Assembly: GCA_029238935.1 (NCBI GenBank)
Contig: JAQZBN010000015.1
Coordinates: 56,198 to 120,197, forward strand
Direction: 5' to 3'
Length of the DNA: 64,000 nt
Origin: Herbinix sp.
GTDB lineage: Bacteria > Bacillota > Clostridia > Lachnospirales > Lachnospiraceae
Part shown: in pieces, positions 7,843-17,438 of the stretch
How the letters are laid out: every line of letters begins with the position of its first letter
Numbering within the stretch: the first letter of the stretch is position 1
Made by a program: the position numbers and the translations under genes
Notes under the pieces: model-generated
Database searches by the model: none
Seen by the model: only the letters and a program-made list of their open reading frames with translations
What the model was told of the DNA's origin: nothing

Positions 7843-8868
7843 TTATTCCAGTACTTCGTTATAATTTTTCGCTGGTGTTAAGGTATATTTTTCTCTTACT
7901 TTAATCTCTATCTCTGCAAAGATCTCCGGATTATCCATAAGATACTGCTTTGCATTCTCACGACCCTGTCCGATCTTAGCATCATTATAAGCATACCATG
8001 CGCCACTCTTGTTCACGATATTTGTATCTGCAGCCAAATCCAGAACATCACCTTCTCTGGAAATTCCTTTACCGAACATGATATCAAACTCAGCTTCTTT
8101 AAATGGCGGAGCGATTTTATTCTTAACAACCTTAATTCTTGTTCTGTTACCGACGATATCTCCACCTTGCTTTAAAGATTCAATCCTTCTAACATCCAAA
8201 CGGATGGAGGAATAGAACTTAAGAGCACGACCACCAGTTGTAGTCTCAGGATTACCGAACATAACACCAACTTTTTCACGTAGCTGATTAATAAAGATTA
8301 CAATACAATTAGACTTACTAATAACTGCTGTCAGCTTTCTAAGAGCCTGGGACATCAGTCTGGCTTGAAGACCTACATGGGAATCACCCATCTCACCATC
8401 GATCTCGGCTTTTGGAACCAGAGCTGCTACGGAGTCGACGATTACGATGTCAACAGCACCGGAACGAACCATGGTTTCTGTAATCTCTAGAGCTTGCTCT
8501 CCATTATCCGGTTGGGAAATATATAAATTATCGATATCTACACCGATATTCTTAGCATATACTGGATCGAGTGCATGTTCCGCATCAATAAAGCCTGCGA
8601 TACCGCCTCTCCTTTGAACTTCCGAAACCATATGTAAGGCAACGGTTGTCTTACCGCTGGATTCCGGACCATAGATCTCAACGATTCTACCCTTCGGAAC
8701 GCCACCTAAACCAAGTGCAATATCCAGGCTGATGGAACCGGTAGGAACTGTCTCTATATTCATATGGGTATTGGTATCACCCAGTTTCATAATAGAACCT
8801 TTTCCATATTGTTTCTCAATCTGCGCTAATGCAGATTCCAATGCTTTAATCTTATCATCCTTTGCCAT
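7843..8868 (-). CDS. recA: Recombinase RecA
   Basis: 341 residues, near the usual family length (about 340-350). Walker A is GPESSGKTT at 67-75, and [13 protein letters not shown] precedes it. Walker B ([13 protein letters not shown]), loop L1/L2 regions and [12 protein letters not shown] are present. RecA forms filaments on single-stranded DNA, drives strand exchange and triggers LexA self-cleavage. A LexA-type box lies at the transcription start, so it is SOS-controlled. AGGAGGAG precedes the ATG. The C-terminal acidic tail is short. Confidence 0.98.
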   Translation of the reverse strand: MAKDDKIKALESALAQIEKQYGKGSIMKLGDTNTHMNIETVPTGSISLDIALGLGGVPKGRIVEIYGPESSGKTTVALHMVSEVQRRGGIAGFIDAEHALDPVYAKNIGVDIDNLYISQPDNGEQALEITETMVRSGAVDIVIVDSVAALVPKAEIDGEMGDSHVGLQARLMSQALRKLTAVISKSNCIVIFINQLREKVGVMFGNPETTTGGRALKFYSSIRLDVRRIESLKQGGDIVGNRTRIKVVKNKIAPPFKEAEFDIMFGKGISREGDVLDLAADTNIVNKSGAWYAYNDAKIGQGRENAKQYLMDNPEIFAEIEIKVREKYTLTPAKNYNEVLE

Positions 8869-8888
8869 ATCTTTTCTCCTCCTGAATT

Positions 8889-8902
8889 CGAACTTATGTT
8901 CT
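8889..8902. promoter_or_regulatory. LexA (SOS) box of recA
   Basis: CGAACTTATGTTCT fits the Gram-positive LexA consensus CGAAC-N4-GTTCG in both half-sites except the last base. It begins at the expected transcription start and ends just before the SD, where bound LexA would block initiation. Confidence 0.88.
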
Positions 8903-8909
8903 TGTATTT

Positions 8910-8938
8910 ATCATAACTGATTTTTGATTTGATGTCAA
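8910..8938 (-). promoter_or_regulatory. recA promoter
   Basis: Minus strand: -35 TTGACA (8938-8933), 17-bp spacer, -10 TATGAT (8915-8910), directly upstream of the LexA box. Confidence 0.85.
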
Positions 8939-9277
8939 CTACTTTCCCACTGCTAATCTGTATGGAAACACAACAATACCGGTAGGGAAACGTATTACTA
9001 ATGACAATTCTTCTGTAGATCCAATCCTTATTAGAACAGACTATCATAGACTTAGGTCAGATCATGTACAGTTTAAAAGTTTGGATTTAATACGAACATA
9101 AGAATTTTTAATCTTATTACGTTAGTGATATCATAAACGAAGGAATTCCCTCTTACGATTGATGAAATAACAGAATATAAAGATATTCATATTATAGCAA
9201 CATTGGGAGGAATAGTAAATGGTTTTATACGCGTAATAATTCATAAAAATTTTTATTCTTTTTATGTAAAATAGAGA
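8939..9277. other. Gene-free stretch between the recA promoter and the threonine ammonia-lyase gene
   Basis: I see no convincing gene, RNA or clear terminator here. A plus-strand frame stays open for 58 codons (8928-9101) but has no start or SD. A GGGAGG about 8 bases before a plus-strand ATG near 9221 leads only to a five-codon frame. Either could be decayed sequence or chance. Confidence 0.5.
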
Positions 9278-10498
9278 TTACTCGTATAATTTCTTTGGTT
9301 GGACGATCTTAGGTGAATATCCTTTATCAATTAAGGCTTGGACGATTTCTTCCTTATGTTCCTGCCCAAAGGTTTCCATCGTTATAGTCAATTCCACTGC
9401 ACTATTACGATTAATGCTGACAAACTGATTATGATCAAGACGGATTACGTTTCCTTTCTTCTCAGCAATAATGTTTGCAACATTTACCAATTCACCGGGG
9501 CGGTCAGGCAATAAAACGGATACGGTAAACACTCGACCCCGTTGTATGAGACCATGCTGTACGATGGAGGCAACAGTTATAATATCCATATTTCCGCCAC
9601 TTAGAATAGAAACTACTTTTTTATCCTTGCAGCCCAAATGCTTTAATGCAGCAACGGTCAGTAAACCGGAATTCTCTACTACCATTTTATGATTTTCAAT
9701 CATATCTAGAAAATTAACGATGAGTTCATGATCATCTATGGTTATGATATCGTCTACATATTTTTGAATATAAGGAAAGATTACATTTCCGGGTGTTTTT
9801 ACTGCGGTACCGTCAGCTATCGTATCCACATGAGGAAGGGTAACTACTTTACCTTCCTGTAAGGAAGCCTGCATACAATTTGCACCTGCTGGCTCCACAC
9901 CAATTATTTTTACATTCGGGTTTAACTGTTTTGCTAGAGTAGCAACTCCGGCTAAGAGACCACCTCCACCTACCGGAGCTAGGATAATATCTACCGTAGG
10001 TAAATCTTTAAATATTTCCATGGCAATTGAGCCTTGACCTGTTGCGATGACCTCGTCATTAAAAGGATGAATGAAAGTATAGCCGTGTTCCTCTGCTAAT
10101 TTGTATGCGTACTCACATGCTTCATCATACACATTTCCATACAGCACCACATCTGCTCCATAGCTTTTCGTACGGTTCACTTTGATTAGTGGTGTAGTGG
10201 TAGGCATGACAATAACAGCTTTTGCATTATACAGCTTTGCTGCATAAGCTACGCCCTGTGCATGATTTCCCGCGGATGCTGTAATGAGTCCCCTCTCTCG
10301 TTCCTCCGGTGTTAAAGTACTAATCTTATAGTAAGCACCTCTTACCTTATAAGCTCCGGTAAACTGCATGTTTTCCGGTTTTAAAAATACTTTATTCCCA
10401 GTGGTATTCGAAAAATAATCGCTGTAAATTAACTTCGTACGAAGGATTACTTTCTTCACGGCTTCCGTTGCTTCTTCAAACTTATCTAAGGTCATCAT
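9278..10498 (-). CDS. ilvA: Threonine ammonia-lyase (threonine dehydratase) with C-terminal ACT domain
   Basis: 406 residues. PLP-dependent deamination of threonine to 2-oxobutyrate, the first step of isoleucine synthesis or of threonine fermentation. The PLP-binding Lys51 is in TGAYKVRGAYY. The phosphate-binding loop VGGGGLLAGV and SAGNHAQGVAY are intact. A single ACT-like regulatory domain spans about residues 325-400, unlike the two ACT domains of E. coli IlvA. The length and single ACT match the TdcB/short IlvA group of Firmicutes. Twelve bases separate its start from the ftsY stop, so it is probably co-transcribed with smc-ftsY. Whether it is biosynthetic or catabolic cannot be decided from sequence. 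Confidence 0.9.
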   Translation of the reverse strand: MMTLDKFEEATEAVKKVILRTKLIYSDYFSNTTGNKVFLKPENMQFTGAYKVRGAYYKISTLTPEERERGLITASAGNHAQGVAYAAKLYNAKAVIVMPTTTPLIKVNRTKSYGADVVLYGNVYDEACEYAYKLAEEHGYTFIHPFNDEVIATGQGSIAMEIFKDLPTVDIILAPVGGGGLLAGVATLAKQLNPNVKIIGVEPAGANCMQASLQEGKVVTLPHVDTIADGTAVKTPGNVIFPYIQKYVDDIITIDDHELIVNFLDMIENHKMVVENSGLLTVAALKHLGCKDKKVVSILSGGNMDIITVASIVQHGLIQRGRVFTVSVLLPDRPGELVNVANIIAEKKGNVIRLDHNQFVSINRNSAVELTITMETFGQEHKEEIVQALIDKGYSPKIVQPKKLYE

Positions 10499-10509
10499 AA
10501 TGTTATCTC

Positions 10510-11442
10510 CTATTCATTTTTTTGAAATAATGCGTTCACAAAATCTTCGGCATTAAATTTTTGCAGGTCATCAATTTTTTCTCCTATACCAATATATTTT
10601 ACAGGAATTCCAAGTTCAGACTGGATTGCAATTGCTATTCCACCTTTTGCAGTTCCATCCAATTTCGTTAATACGATACCAGTGATATCTGCTACTTCGT
10701 TAAATTCCTTTGCCTGAGCCATCGCATTCTGACCGGTGGTGCCATCGAGAACAACAAGGGTTTCACGATAGGCATCCGGATATTCTCGTTCGATGACACG
10801 ATTGATTTTTTTTAACTCTTCCATTAAGTTCTTCTTATTATGAAGTCTTCCTGCGGTATCGCAAAGCAGAACATCTACGTTGCGGGCTTTTGCAGAAGTA
10901 ACTGCATCATAGATAACTGCAGCTGGGTCAGAGCCTTCTTTTTGGGCAATGATTTCAACATTTGCTCTATGAGCCCATTCAGTTAATTGCTCAATCGCCG
11001 CTGCACGGAAGGTATCTGCCGCTGCTACCATTACCTTTTTCCCTTGATCTTTTAGCTGACCGGCAAGTTTTCCGACAGAGGTAGTCTTACCTACACCATT
11101 GACACCAATTAATAATACTACAGCCTTCTGCTTCTCAAATTCATAAGCTGTTTCTTTTAACTGCATCTGCTCTTTCATGCTATTAATCAATAATTCTCTG
11201 CACTCGCCGGGATCTTTGATTTTATTTTCTTTGACTTTCTTTCTTAAATTATCCAAGATCGCAGTCGTTGTATTAATACCAAGATCTGCCATAATTAAAA
11301 TTTCTTCCAGTTCTTCATAAAAATCATCGTCAATGCTGGAGAAGCCGCTGAATATAGCATCAATACCGGACACGATACTGTTTCTTGTTTTTGATAACCC
11401 CTGTACCAGTTTACTGAAAAAACCCTTTTTATTCTCGCCCAT
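10510..11442 (-). CDS. ftsY: Signal recognition particle receptor FtsY
   Basis: 310 residues with the SRP-GTPase NG domains and only a short N-terminal segment, as in most Firmicutes. P-loop GVNGVGKTTSVGK, DTAGRLHNKK and the guanine-specificity motif TKLDGTAKGG are present. It docks SRP-ribosome complexes at the membrane. It follows smc by 29 bases, the common rnc-smc-ftsY order, but is not followed by ylxM-ffh, which is where SRP genes usually continue. Confidence 0.96.
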   Translation of the reverse strand: MGENKKGFFSKLVQGLSKTRNSIVSGIDAIFSGFSSIDDDFYEELEEILIMADLGINTTTAILDNLRKKVKENKIKDPGECRELLINSMKEQMQLKETAYEFEKQKAVVLLIGVNGVGKTTSVGKLAGQLKDQGKKVMVAAADTFRAAAIEQLTEWAHRANVEIIAQKEGSDPAAVIYDAVTSAKARNVDVLLCDTAGRLHNKKNLMEELKKINRVIEREYPDAYRETLVVLDGTTGQNAMAQAKEFNEVADITGIVLTKLDGTAKGGIAIAIQSELGIPVKYIGIGEKIDDLQKFNAEDFVNALFQKNE

Positions 11443-11471
11443 ATTAACACCTGTACCTTTCAGTTTTCTTC

Positions 11472-14400
11472 TTATTTTTCTAAATCATTTTCTATTAAAT
11501 TAACAGATACCAAGGTGGATACACCTTTTTCCTGCATGGTAATACCGTATAGAATATCTGCTGCAGCCATTGTACCCCTTCGATGGGTAATAATAATAAA
11601 CTGTGTATCCTTTGTTAATTTATTCAAATACTTAGCAAAGCGTTTTACGTTCGAGTCGTCTAGGGCAGCCTCAATCTCATCGAGTAAACAGAATGGGGAT
11701 GGTTTCAAGTTTTGTATTGCAAATAATAATGCTATCGCAGTCAATGCTTTCTCACCACCGGATAGTTGCATCATATTTTGCAGTTTCTTACCTGGAGGTT
11801 GTGCATTGATGCGAATTCCTGCCTCTAAGATATCTTCATCTTCTGTTAATTCAAGATCCGCTTTACCACCACCGAATAATTCTTTAAATACTACATCAAA
11901 CTGATCGTTGATCGCTTTGAATTTTTCAGCAAATTGCTTACGCATCTCAGCATCCAATTCTTCAATAATCTGAATTAAAGCTTCTTCTGCTTTGATCAAA
12001 TCATCCTTCTGTAAGGTTAAGAACTCAAAACGTTCCGTTAAATTCTTAAAGTCTTCAATTGCATTCACATTAACGTCACCGAGTTCTTTGATGTTCCCTT
12101 TGATTTCTCCGATGAATTTTTTAACATTGGCCAGACTGATTTCCTGATCAATCGGATAATCAAGTGCGGACTGGTAGGTCAATTCATATTCTTCCCACAT
12201 ATAGTTTGTCAGAAGATCTAGCTGTTCTATCATCTTATCTTTTTGACTATTTAAACGATAACATTCTTTATCCAGTTCTGTCATCTTTATGGATAATTCT
12301 TCTCGTTTTGTGAAGAAGTTCTTATGAATGGATAGAATTGATTCTCGGTGTTCATTTTTCTTTTTAATACTCTCTTCGTATTCCTGAATGGAGCTTTCGT
12401 ATTGTTTTAGTTTACGCTCGGTCTCCTCTAAGGAAAGTCTTTTTTCCTTTAATGTATCCGCCGTTTTATGAATTTCGGACTTTAACAAGGATTCTTCCTC
12501 ATAGAGCTTATCCATTTCTTTCTTAAGACGTTTTACATTCTCCATTAAGAATTGACTATTATGCTCCATTGAGGATAATTCCATTCGCAGGGATGACACA
12601 GCTTCATTGGCTTTCCCTTCCTGCTCTCGAAGATCATTTAATCCTTGTGTTAAATGTTCTATACTTTCTTCTATTTCTTTGTTCTTATTCGAATTTTCGA
12701 TCAAAGAAGTTTTTAACCCATTTAATTTATCCTGTAGATCGGCTGCCTGAAGTTCGATCTCCTTTAACTCACGAGCATATTCAAGATAAACTGCTTCCGC
12801 TTCTTCCTTTTTGGAACGTTCTCGATCGATATTCATCTTCGCAGTGTTTTGTTCCAAGAATTTTTCCTGAAGTTCGGTTTTTGTATGATCTTGATATTGA
12901 CGTAATTGTGTGTTATTTTCTTTTTCTTCTTCTTTCTTCTGGGTTAAAGTCTTCACTTGATCGGATAAGGAGGAAATTGAGTCTTCCAGCTCTTCTATTT
13001 CGCGTCGTCGCCCCAGCAAATTACTGGCGTTCTTATAGGCTCCACCGGAGATAGAACCACCGGGCGTTAGCAATTCTCCTTCGATCGTTACGATTCGTAA
13101 GGTATAATGATACTTTCTTGCTAAATTTGTAGCATGATCAATATGATCTACCACTATAATTTTTCCAAGTAAGTAGTCAATTAATGCATTGAATTTTGAA
13201 TCTGCTTCCACTAAATCAGCAGCAACACCAATAACGCCTTCTTCCTTTAAAACTTTTTCATTATGTAAAGAATGATTCGAGGAGATATTCGTTAGGGGCA
13301 AAAAGGTAGCTCTACCATATTTATTTTGTTTTAAATAATTAATTAATTGTTTGGCAACAGCTTCATCCGAAGTAACAATGTTTTGAATAGAACCTCCGAG
13401 AGCGGTCTCGATGGCTGTTTCATAAGATTTATCTACTTTTATGATATCAGCTACGACACCGAGTATTCCTGGGATACGGGTTTTCATCTCCATTACTTTA
13501 CGGATACTGTTTCCGTAACCATCATAACGTTCGGTTAGGTTCATGAGAGAATCAAGACGTGATTTTTCTACAAGATTCATCTGCTGCTTTTCGTTTAATT
13601 CTAATGTATATTGATCAATAACAGACTGGGAAGCCATCAGTTTTTTATCATAGGCAAGATTTTCTTCCTGTAACTTTGCGATATCCCCTGCAATCTGTGT
13701 AAGATTTTGAAGCATAGCAGTTAAGGATTCTTCATACAGACCATCCTCTAACTTATTCTTTAACAGCTTCTGATTTAACTCAGCCTTTCGTAAGGTATTC
13801 TGCTCAAGCATGGTTTCATAGCGTTGCATATTACCTTTAATTCCAGAATTCAAGTTTAAGAATTCAAAGATACTATTATTGTTTTGATCAATTTCCTTAC
13901 GGTATTTTTCCGTTGCTTCCTTGATACGGTTTAATTCTTTTAAAGCCAGACTTAAATTATCATCAATTGTAGAAATTTTCTCATCAATGCTTTGCTTTTC
14001 TTCCTGATACTTTTCTTCTTCTGCTTTTTTTATTTGAAGCTCTGCTTGTATTGATCTTATTCTAACATGATTAAATTCTTCTGATTGAGTTATCGAGCTG
14101 ATTTGTTCATGGAAAACCTTAATTTCACCTTCTGATTTTTCTTTATATAGTTTATAATCATGAAAGGTATTTTTCTCCATTTCAATAGAAGCATCCATCT
14201 CTTCTAATTGCTTTTCCAGTCGAAGATATTCTTCCTTGGTATTTTCATAGTCAAGGTTTGCCTGTTCTAAATCCCCGGAAGCAATTGCAAACTTTTCCTC
14301 CAATTGTTCTTTTAGAGATCGTTGACGCTCATATTCTTTCAGGAATTGATTTACTTCCAACCCTTTTAATTCTTCCTTCAACTTTAAATAAATCTTAGCG

Positions 14401-15032
14401 GTTCCTGATTGCTTTTCCAAAGGAGACAACTGTTTTTCAATTTCTTTTAGAATATCTGTAATACGATATAAATTCTGCTTCTCTTCTTCCAGATTCTTTT
14501 CAGCCGCATACTTTCTACGTTTGAATTTGACGATACCTGCTGCTTCATCAAATAGTTCGCGTCGATCCTCCGGTTTTGAACTTAAGATTCGATCAATCTG
14601 TCCTTGTCCAATGATCGAATAACCTTCTTTACCAATTCCGGTATCCATAAATAATTCCTGAACATCACGAAGACGGCAGGAATTACCGTTGATTAAATAT
14701 TCACTTTCTCCAGAGCGATAAACTCTTCTTGCTACAGTTACTTCATCATACTCGATGGACAGTTTATGATCGGAATTATCCAGGGTAATGGAAACATAAG
14801 CATAACCCAGAGGTTTTCTTGTTTGTGTACCGGAGAAAATTACATCCTCCATTTTTGCTCCTCTTAACTGTTTTGCACTTTGTTCCCCTAATACCCAGCG
14901 GACAGCATCGGCAACATTACTTTTACCACTGCCATTCGGTCCAACAATGCCTGTAATACCGTCATGAAATTCAAGAACTATTTTGTTAGCAAAGGATTTA
15001 AAGCCATGAATCTCAATTCTTTTTAAATACAT
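11472..15032 (-). CDS. smc: Chromosome segregation protein SMC
   Basis: 1186 residues, the standard length. The N-terminal head has Walker A GPNGSGKSNVADA. Long coiled coils flank a hinge around residues 500-670 (GYGNSIRKVMEMK, GVVADIIKVDKSYETAIETALGG). The C-terminal head has the signature LSGGEKALTAIALLFAI and Walker B CLLDEIEAALDD. SMC works as a dimer with ScpA and ScpB, which are encoded at 49.0-50.4 kb, to organise the nucleoid. It sits between rnc and ftsY in one operon. Confidence 0.98.
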   Translation of the reverse strand: MYLKRIEIHGFKSFANKIVLEFHDGITGIVGPNGSGKSNVADAVRWVLGEQSAKQLRGAKMEDVIFSGTQTRKPLGYAYVSITLDNSDHKLSIEYDEVTVARRVYRSGESEYLINGNSCRLRDVQELFMDTGIGKEGYSIIGQGQIDRILSSKPEDRRELFDEAAGIVKFKRRKYAAEKNLEEEKQNLYRITDILKEIEKQLSPLEKQSGTAKIYLKLKEELKGLEVNQFLKEYERQRSLKEQLEEKFAIASGDLEQANLDYENTKEEYLRLEKQLEEMDASIEMEKNTFHDYKLYKEKSEGEIKVFHEQISSITQSEEFNHVRIRSIQAELQIKKAEEEKYQEEKQSIDEKISTIDDNLSLALKELNRIKEATEKYRKEIDQNNNSIFEFLNLNSGIKGNMQRYETMLEQNTLRKAELNQKLLKNKLEDGLYEESLTAMLQNLTQIAGDIAKLQEENLAYDKKLMASQSVIDQYTLELNEKQQMNLVEKSRLDSLMNLTERYDGYGNSIRKVMEMKTRIPGILGVVADIIKVDKSYETAIETALGGSIQNIVTSDEAVAKQLINYLKQNKYGRATFLPLTNISSNHSLHNEKVLKEEGVIGVAADLVEADSKFNALIDYLLGKIIVVDHIDHATNLARKYHYTLRIVTIEGELLTPGGSISGGAYKNASNLLGRRREIEELEDSISSLSDQVKTLTQKKEEEKENNTQLRQYQDHTKTELQEKFLEQNTAKMNIDRERSKKEEAEAVYLEYARELKEIELQAADLQDKLNGLKTSLIENSNKNKEIEESIEHLTQGLNDLREQEGKANEAVSSLRMELSSMEHNSQFLMENVKRLKKEMDKLYEEESLLKSEIHKTADTLKEKRLSLEETERKLKQYESSIQEYEESIKKKNEHRESILSIHKNFFTKREELSIKMTELDKECYRLNSQKDKMIEQLDLLTNYMWEEYELTYQSALDYPIDQEISLANVKKFIGEIKGNIKELGDVNVNAIEDFKNLTERFEFLTLQKDDLIKAEEALIQIIEELDAEMRKQFAEKFKAINDQFDVVFKELFGGGKADLELTEDEDILEAGIRINAQPPGKKLQNMMQLSGGEKALTAIALLFAIQNLKPSPFCLLDEIEAALDDSNVKRFAKYLNKLTKDTQFIIITHRRGTMAAADILYGITMQEKGVSTLVSVNLIENDLEK

Positions 15033-15050
15033 TTATTGTCTCCCATCCAA

Positions 15051-15776
15051 TTATATCTGTATTTTATAATCGTTATTTTTCTGCAGTGTTAATATTGCCT
15101 GATAAGCAGCCTCCTGCTCCGCAGCTTTCTTTGTTCTTCCGGTTCCAATACCTATTTTATCATTGCCTAAATAAACAGCTACAGTGAATGTTTTATTATG
15201 ATCAGGTCCATCCTCGGAAATTAGTTTGTAGCGGATTTTTTGAGTATTATTTGTTTGGATAATTTCTTGTAAGATAGTCTTGCTATCGAAAAAGAGAACT
15301 TTGTCTTTAATGTTGGATAAAATAGAACGAGTAACAAACTCTTTTGCATTAGTAAAACCACCGTCTAAATAAATAGCGCCTATAATTGCTTCTAAAGAAT
15401 CAGAAAGGATGGAATCACGCTCTCTTCCTCCAGTAGCATCTTCGCCTTTTCCTAACAACAAATGATCTCCTAAAATTAAGTCTCTAGCACAGGAGGAGAG
15501 CGTCTGCTCGCACACCATACTAGCACGCAGTTTTGTCAAATCCCCTTCAGAAAGTTCAGCATATTCTTTATATACGTATTCACTTGTTACTAACTCAAGC
15601 ACAGCATCACCTAAAAACTCCAACCGTTCATTGTTATTTTCTTTACTCATACGCATTTCATTGGCATAGGAGCTGTGTGTCAAAGCACGATTTAAAAGTG
15701 AAGCATCCGTAAAATGATATTTAATCTTTTCTTCTAATGCTATTTGGGAAGCATCTGATTTCTTGTGTGTGTTCAT
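15051..15776 (-). CDS. rnc: Ribonuclease III
   Basis: 241 residues from the preferred ATG at 15776, which has CAGGAGGT upstream. An upstream in-frame ATG at 15821 would add 15 residues but has no good SD and overlaps the acpP terminator region. The endonuclease domain carries the signature NERLEFLGDAVLELV, and a double-stranded RNA-binding domain forms the C-terminal third (residues about 165-235). It cleaves double-stranded RNA during rRNA maturation and mRNA decay. The order acpP-rnc-smc-ftsY is typical of Firmicutes. Confidence 0.96.
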   Translation of the reverse strand: MNTHKKSDASQIALEEKIKYHFTDASLLNRALTHSSYANEMRMSKENNNERLEFLGDAVLELVTSEYVYKEYAELSEGDLTKLRASMVCEQTLSSCARDLILGDHLLLGKGEDATGGRERDSILSDSLEAIIGAIYLDGGFTNAKEFVTRSILSNIKDKVLFFDSKTILQEIIQTNNTQKIRYKLISEDGPDHNKTFTVAVYLGNDKIGIGTGRTKKAAEQEAAYQAILTLQKNNDYKIQI

Positions 15777-15811
15777 TGAAACCTCCTGCTTAATCAATAA
15801 TTTCCTATATG

Positions 15812-15854
15812 AAAAGCCCAATTAAATAAGGCAAGCCTTATTTACAGGGCTTTT
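15812..15854 (-). terminator. Terminator after acpP
   Basis: Nested inverted repeats: AAAAGCCC (15812-15819) with GGGCTTTT (15847-15854), and AAATAAGGC (15824-15832) with GCCTTATTT (15835-15843). On the minus strand it separates acpP from rnc. The terminal T-run is only four bases, so read-through is likely. Confidence 0.65.
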
Positions 15855-15889
15855 ACATAGCACTGATAAAAATATCCTAAAAATGAACA

Positions 15890-16120
15890 TTAATTAAGAG
15901 CATTTTTGATCTGATCTACTGCATCAGCTACAGTGATGATATTCTCTGCTTCTTCATTCGCAATTTCAATATCAAACTCTTCTTCAATTCCCATAATAAT
16001 CTGAAATACATCAAGGGAATCTGCACCTAAATCATCTACAAAGGTAGTCTCCATTGTAATCTCATCTTCATCCACGTTTAATACTTCACTAATAATTTTT
16101 TGTAATTTTTCAAATTCCAT
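15890..16120 (-). CDS. acpP: Acyl carrier protein
   Basis: 76 residues, acidic, with the phosphopantetheine attachment Ser35 in [10 protein letters not shown]. It carries growing acyl chains in fatty acid synthesis. The ATG at 16120 is preferred over the one at 16126: the SD AAGGGTG lies about 8 bases before it but nearly touches the upstream ATG. It follows plsX by 23 bases, and both serve lipid synthesis. Confidence 0.96.
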   Translation of the reverse strand: MEFEKLQKIISEVLNVDEDEITMETTFVDDLGADSLDVFQIIMGIEEEFDIEIANEEAENIITVADAVDQIKNALN

Positions 16121-16143
16121 TTTCATTCACCCTTCTTTTACTA

Positions 16144-17154
16144 TTATTCATTGTTACTTAAGTTATTTCTTAATTTCTCATTCATGTTCTGTTCAGTAAA
16201 GGTTACACATTGAATGATTGAATTTCTGATTTCAATACTTTTTGCATTACCATGGGCTTTTACAACCAAGCCATTCAATCCAAGCATTGGCGCCCCACCA
16301 TACCTTGATGCATCAAAATCCTTTACTGTTTCTTTGAGAGCCGGCTTACATAAAAGTGCTCCAATTTTGCTCTTGGTTGTACTCATTAATCCTTCTTTTA
16401 TTTTACCGATCAGTGCTGAACCAAGTCCTTCATAGAGCTTTAGGATGACGTTACCGACAAATGCTTCACAAACGATAACATCAGCTGCACCATAAGGTAT
16501 TTCTCTTGCTTCAATACTGCCAATAAAATTAATATCATTACAGTTTTTCAGAAGCGGGAAGGTTTCCTTTACCAACATATTCCCTTTTTCCTCTTCTGCA
16601 CCGATATTTACGATAGCTACTCTGGGGTTTTTAATACCTATTACATTCTCCATATAAATGGAACCCATCTTAGCAAATTGAACCAAATGGGTGGATCTCG
16701 CATCAACATTTGCACCACAGTCAATCAGTAAGGAAACTCCATTCATGGTAGGAATGACGGGAGCGAGTGGAGGTCGTTCAACTCCATTCATTCTGCCAAC
16801 AATCAGCTGGCCTCCGGCAAGTACTGCGCCTGTGCTGCCTGCGGATACAAAAGCATCAGCTTCGCCCTTTTTCACAAGATTTAATGCAACTACGATAGAA
16901 GAATCTTTTTTACGACGGATTGCCATAACAGGAGCTTCGTTATTTGTTATAACATCCTCAGCAGGAATGATTTCCAATCGGGATATATCATACTCTTGCC
17001 CTGTTAATTCTTTCTTAATCAGATCCTCTTTTCCTACCAAAAGGATTTTAATATCTTTTCTGTCATGAACAGCAAGTACAGCACCCTTGATAATTTCACC
17101 TGGGGCATTGTCACCACCCATTGCATCTACTGCAATCGTAATCGTCTTTTGCAT
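16144..17154 (-). CDS. plsX: Phosphate acyltransferase PlsX
   Basis: 336 residues from the ATG at 17154, which has AGGAG five bases upstream. An in-frame ATG six codons earlier lacks an SD. Family hallmarks are VDAMGGDNAP at the start, SAGSTGAVLAGG and DVIVCEAFVGNV. It converts acyl-ACP to acyl-phosphate for phosphatidic acid synthesis and partners PlsY, not seen here. First gene of the plsX-acpP pair. I see no rpmF or fapR upstream, although these are common neighbours in other Firmicutes. Confidence 0.95.
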   Translation of the reverse strand: MQKTITIAVDAMGGDNAPGEIIKGAVLAVHDRKDIKILLVGKEDLIKKELTGQEYDISRLEIIPAEDVITNNEAPVMAIRRKKDSSIVVALNLVKKGEADAFVSAGSTGAVLAGGQLIVGRMNGVERPPLAPVIPTMNGVSLLIDCGANVDARSTHLVQFAKMGSIYMENVIGIKNPRVAIVNIGAEEEKGNMLVKETFPLLKNCNDINFIGSIEAREIPYGAADVIVCEAFVGNVILKLYEGLGSALIGKIKEGLMSTTKSKIGALLCKPALKETVKDFDASRYGGAPMLGLNGLVVKAHGNAKSIEIRNSIIQCVTFTEQNMNEKLRNNLSNNE

Positions 17155-17398
17155 ATTCACTCCTATCTGCACATATATTATGTGCTTTTCATGTTATTAA
17201 CTTACAATCCTTTGTAAATAATTCTTATTCCATTCGATCAAATACTATGTTCTTTTTCAGGCTTTCCTTTTCACAATTATGTACAAAATAAGCGGTAAGC
17301 TAACCTAAAAATAAATATACTCGATATTATACTAAAAATCAACCACAATTTATGAAAAAAGAAAGCTTAAAAATCTGCAAAAATTTTATAAAATATAA

Positions 17399-17427
17399 GA
17401 GGTTACCTCAAATATTGAGGTAACCTC
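17399..17427 (-). terminator. Terminator after cheR
   Basis: Perfect 12-bp stem GAGGTTACCTCA (17399-17410) and TGAGGTAACCTC (17416-17427) with a five-base loop. On the minus strand it is followed by TTATATTTTATAAAATTTTT, a discontinuous T-rich tail. The rest of the gap up to plsX (17172-17398) shows nothing else I can identify. Confidence 0.7.
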
Positions 17428-17438
17428 AGATTTTTGAC

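Noticed and set aside
8826..9047. Minus-strand open frame of 73 codons over the recA promoter
   Set aside because: It overlaps the recA start, LexA box and promoter in another frame, and its product has no recognisable features.
8928..9101. Plus-strand open stretch of 58 codons after the recA promoter
   Set aside because: No start codon or SD, overlaps the recA -35, and no similarity I can name; kept only as a remark in the gap entry.
11515..11904. Long plus-strand frames within smc (also at 12569-13054)
   Set aside because: Antisense shadows of a strongly conserved gene, with low-complexity Ser/Cys/Phe-rich products.
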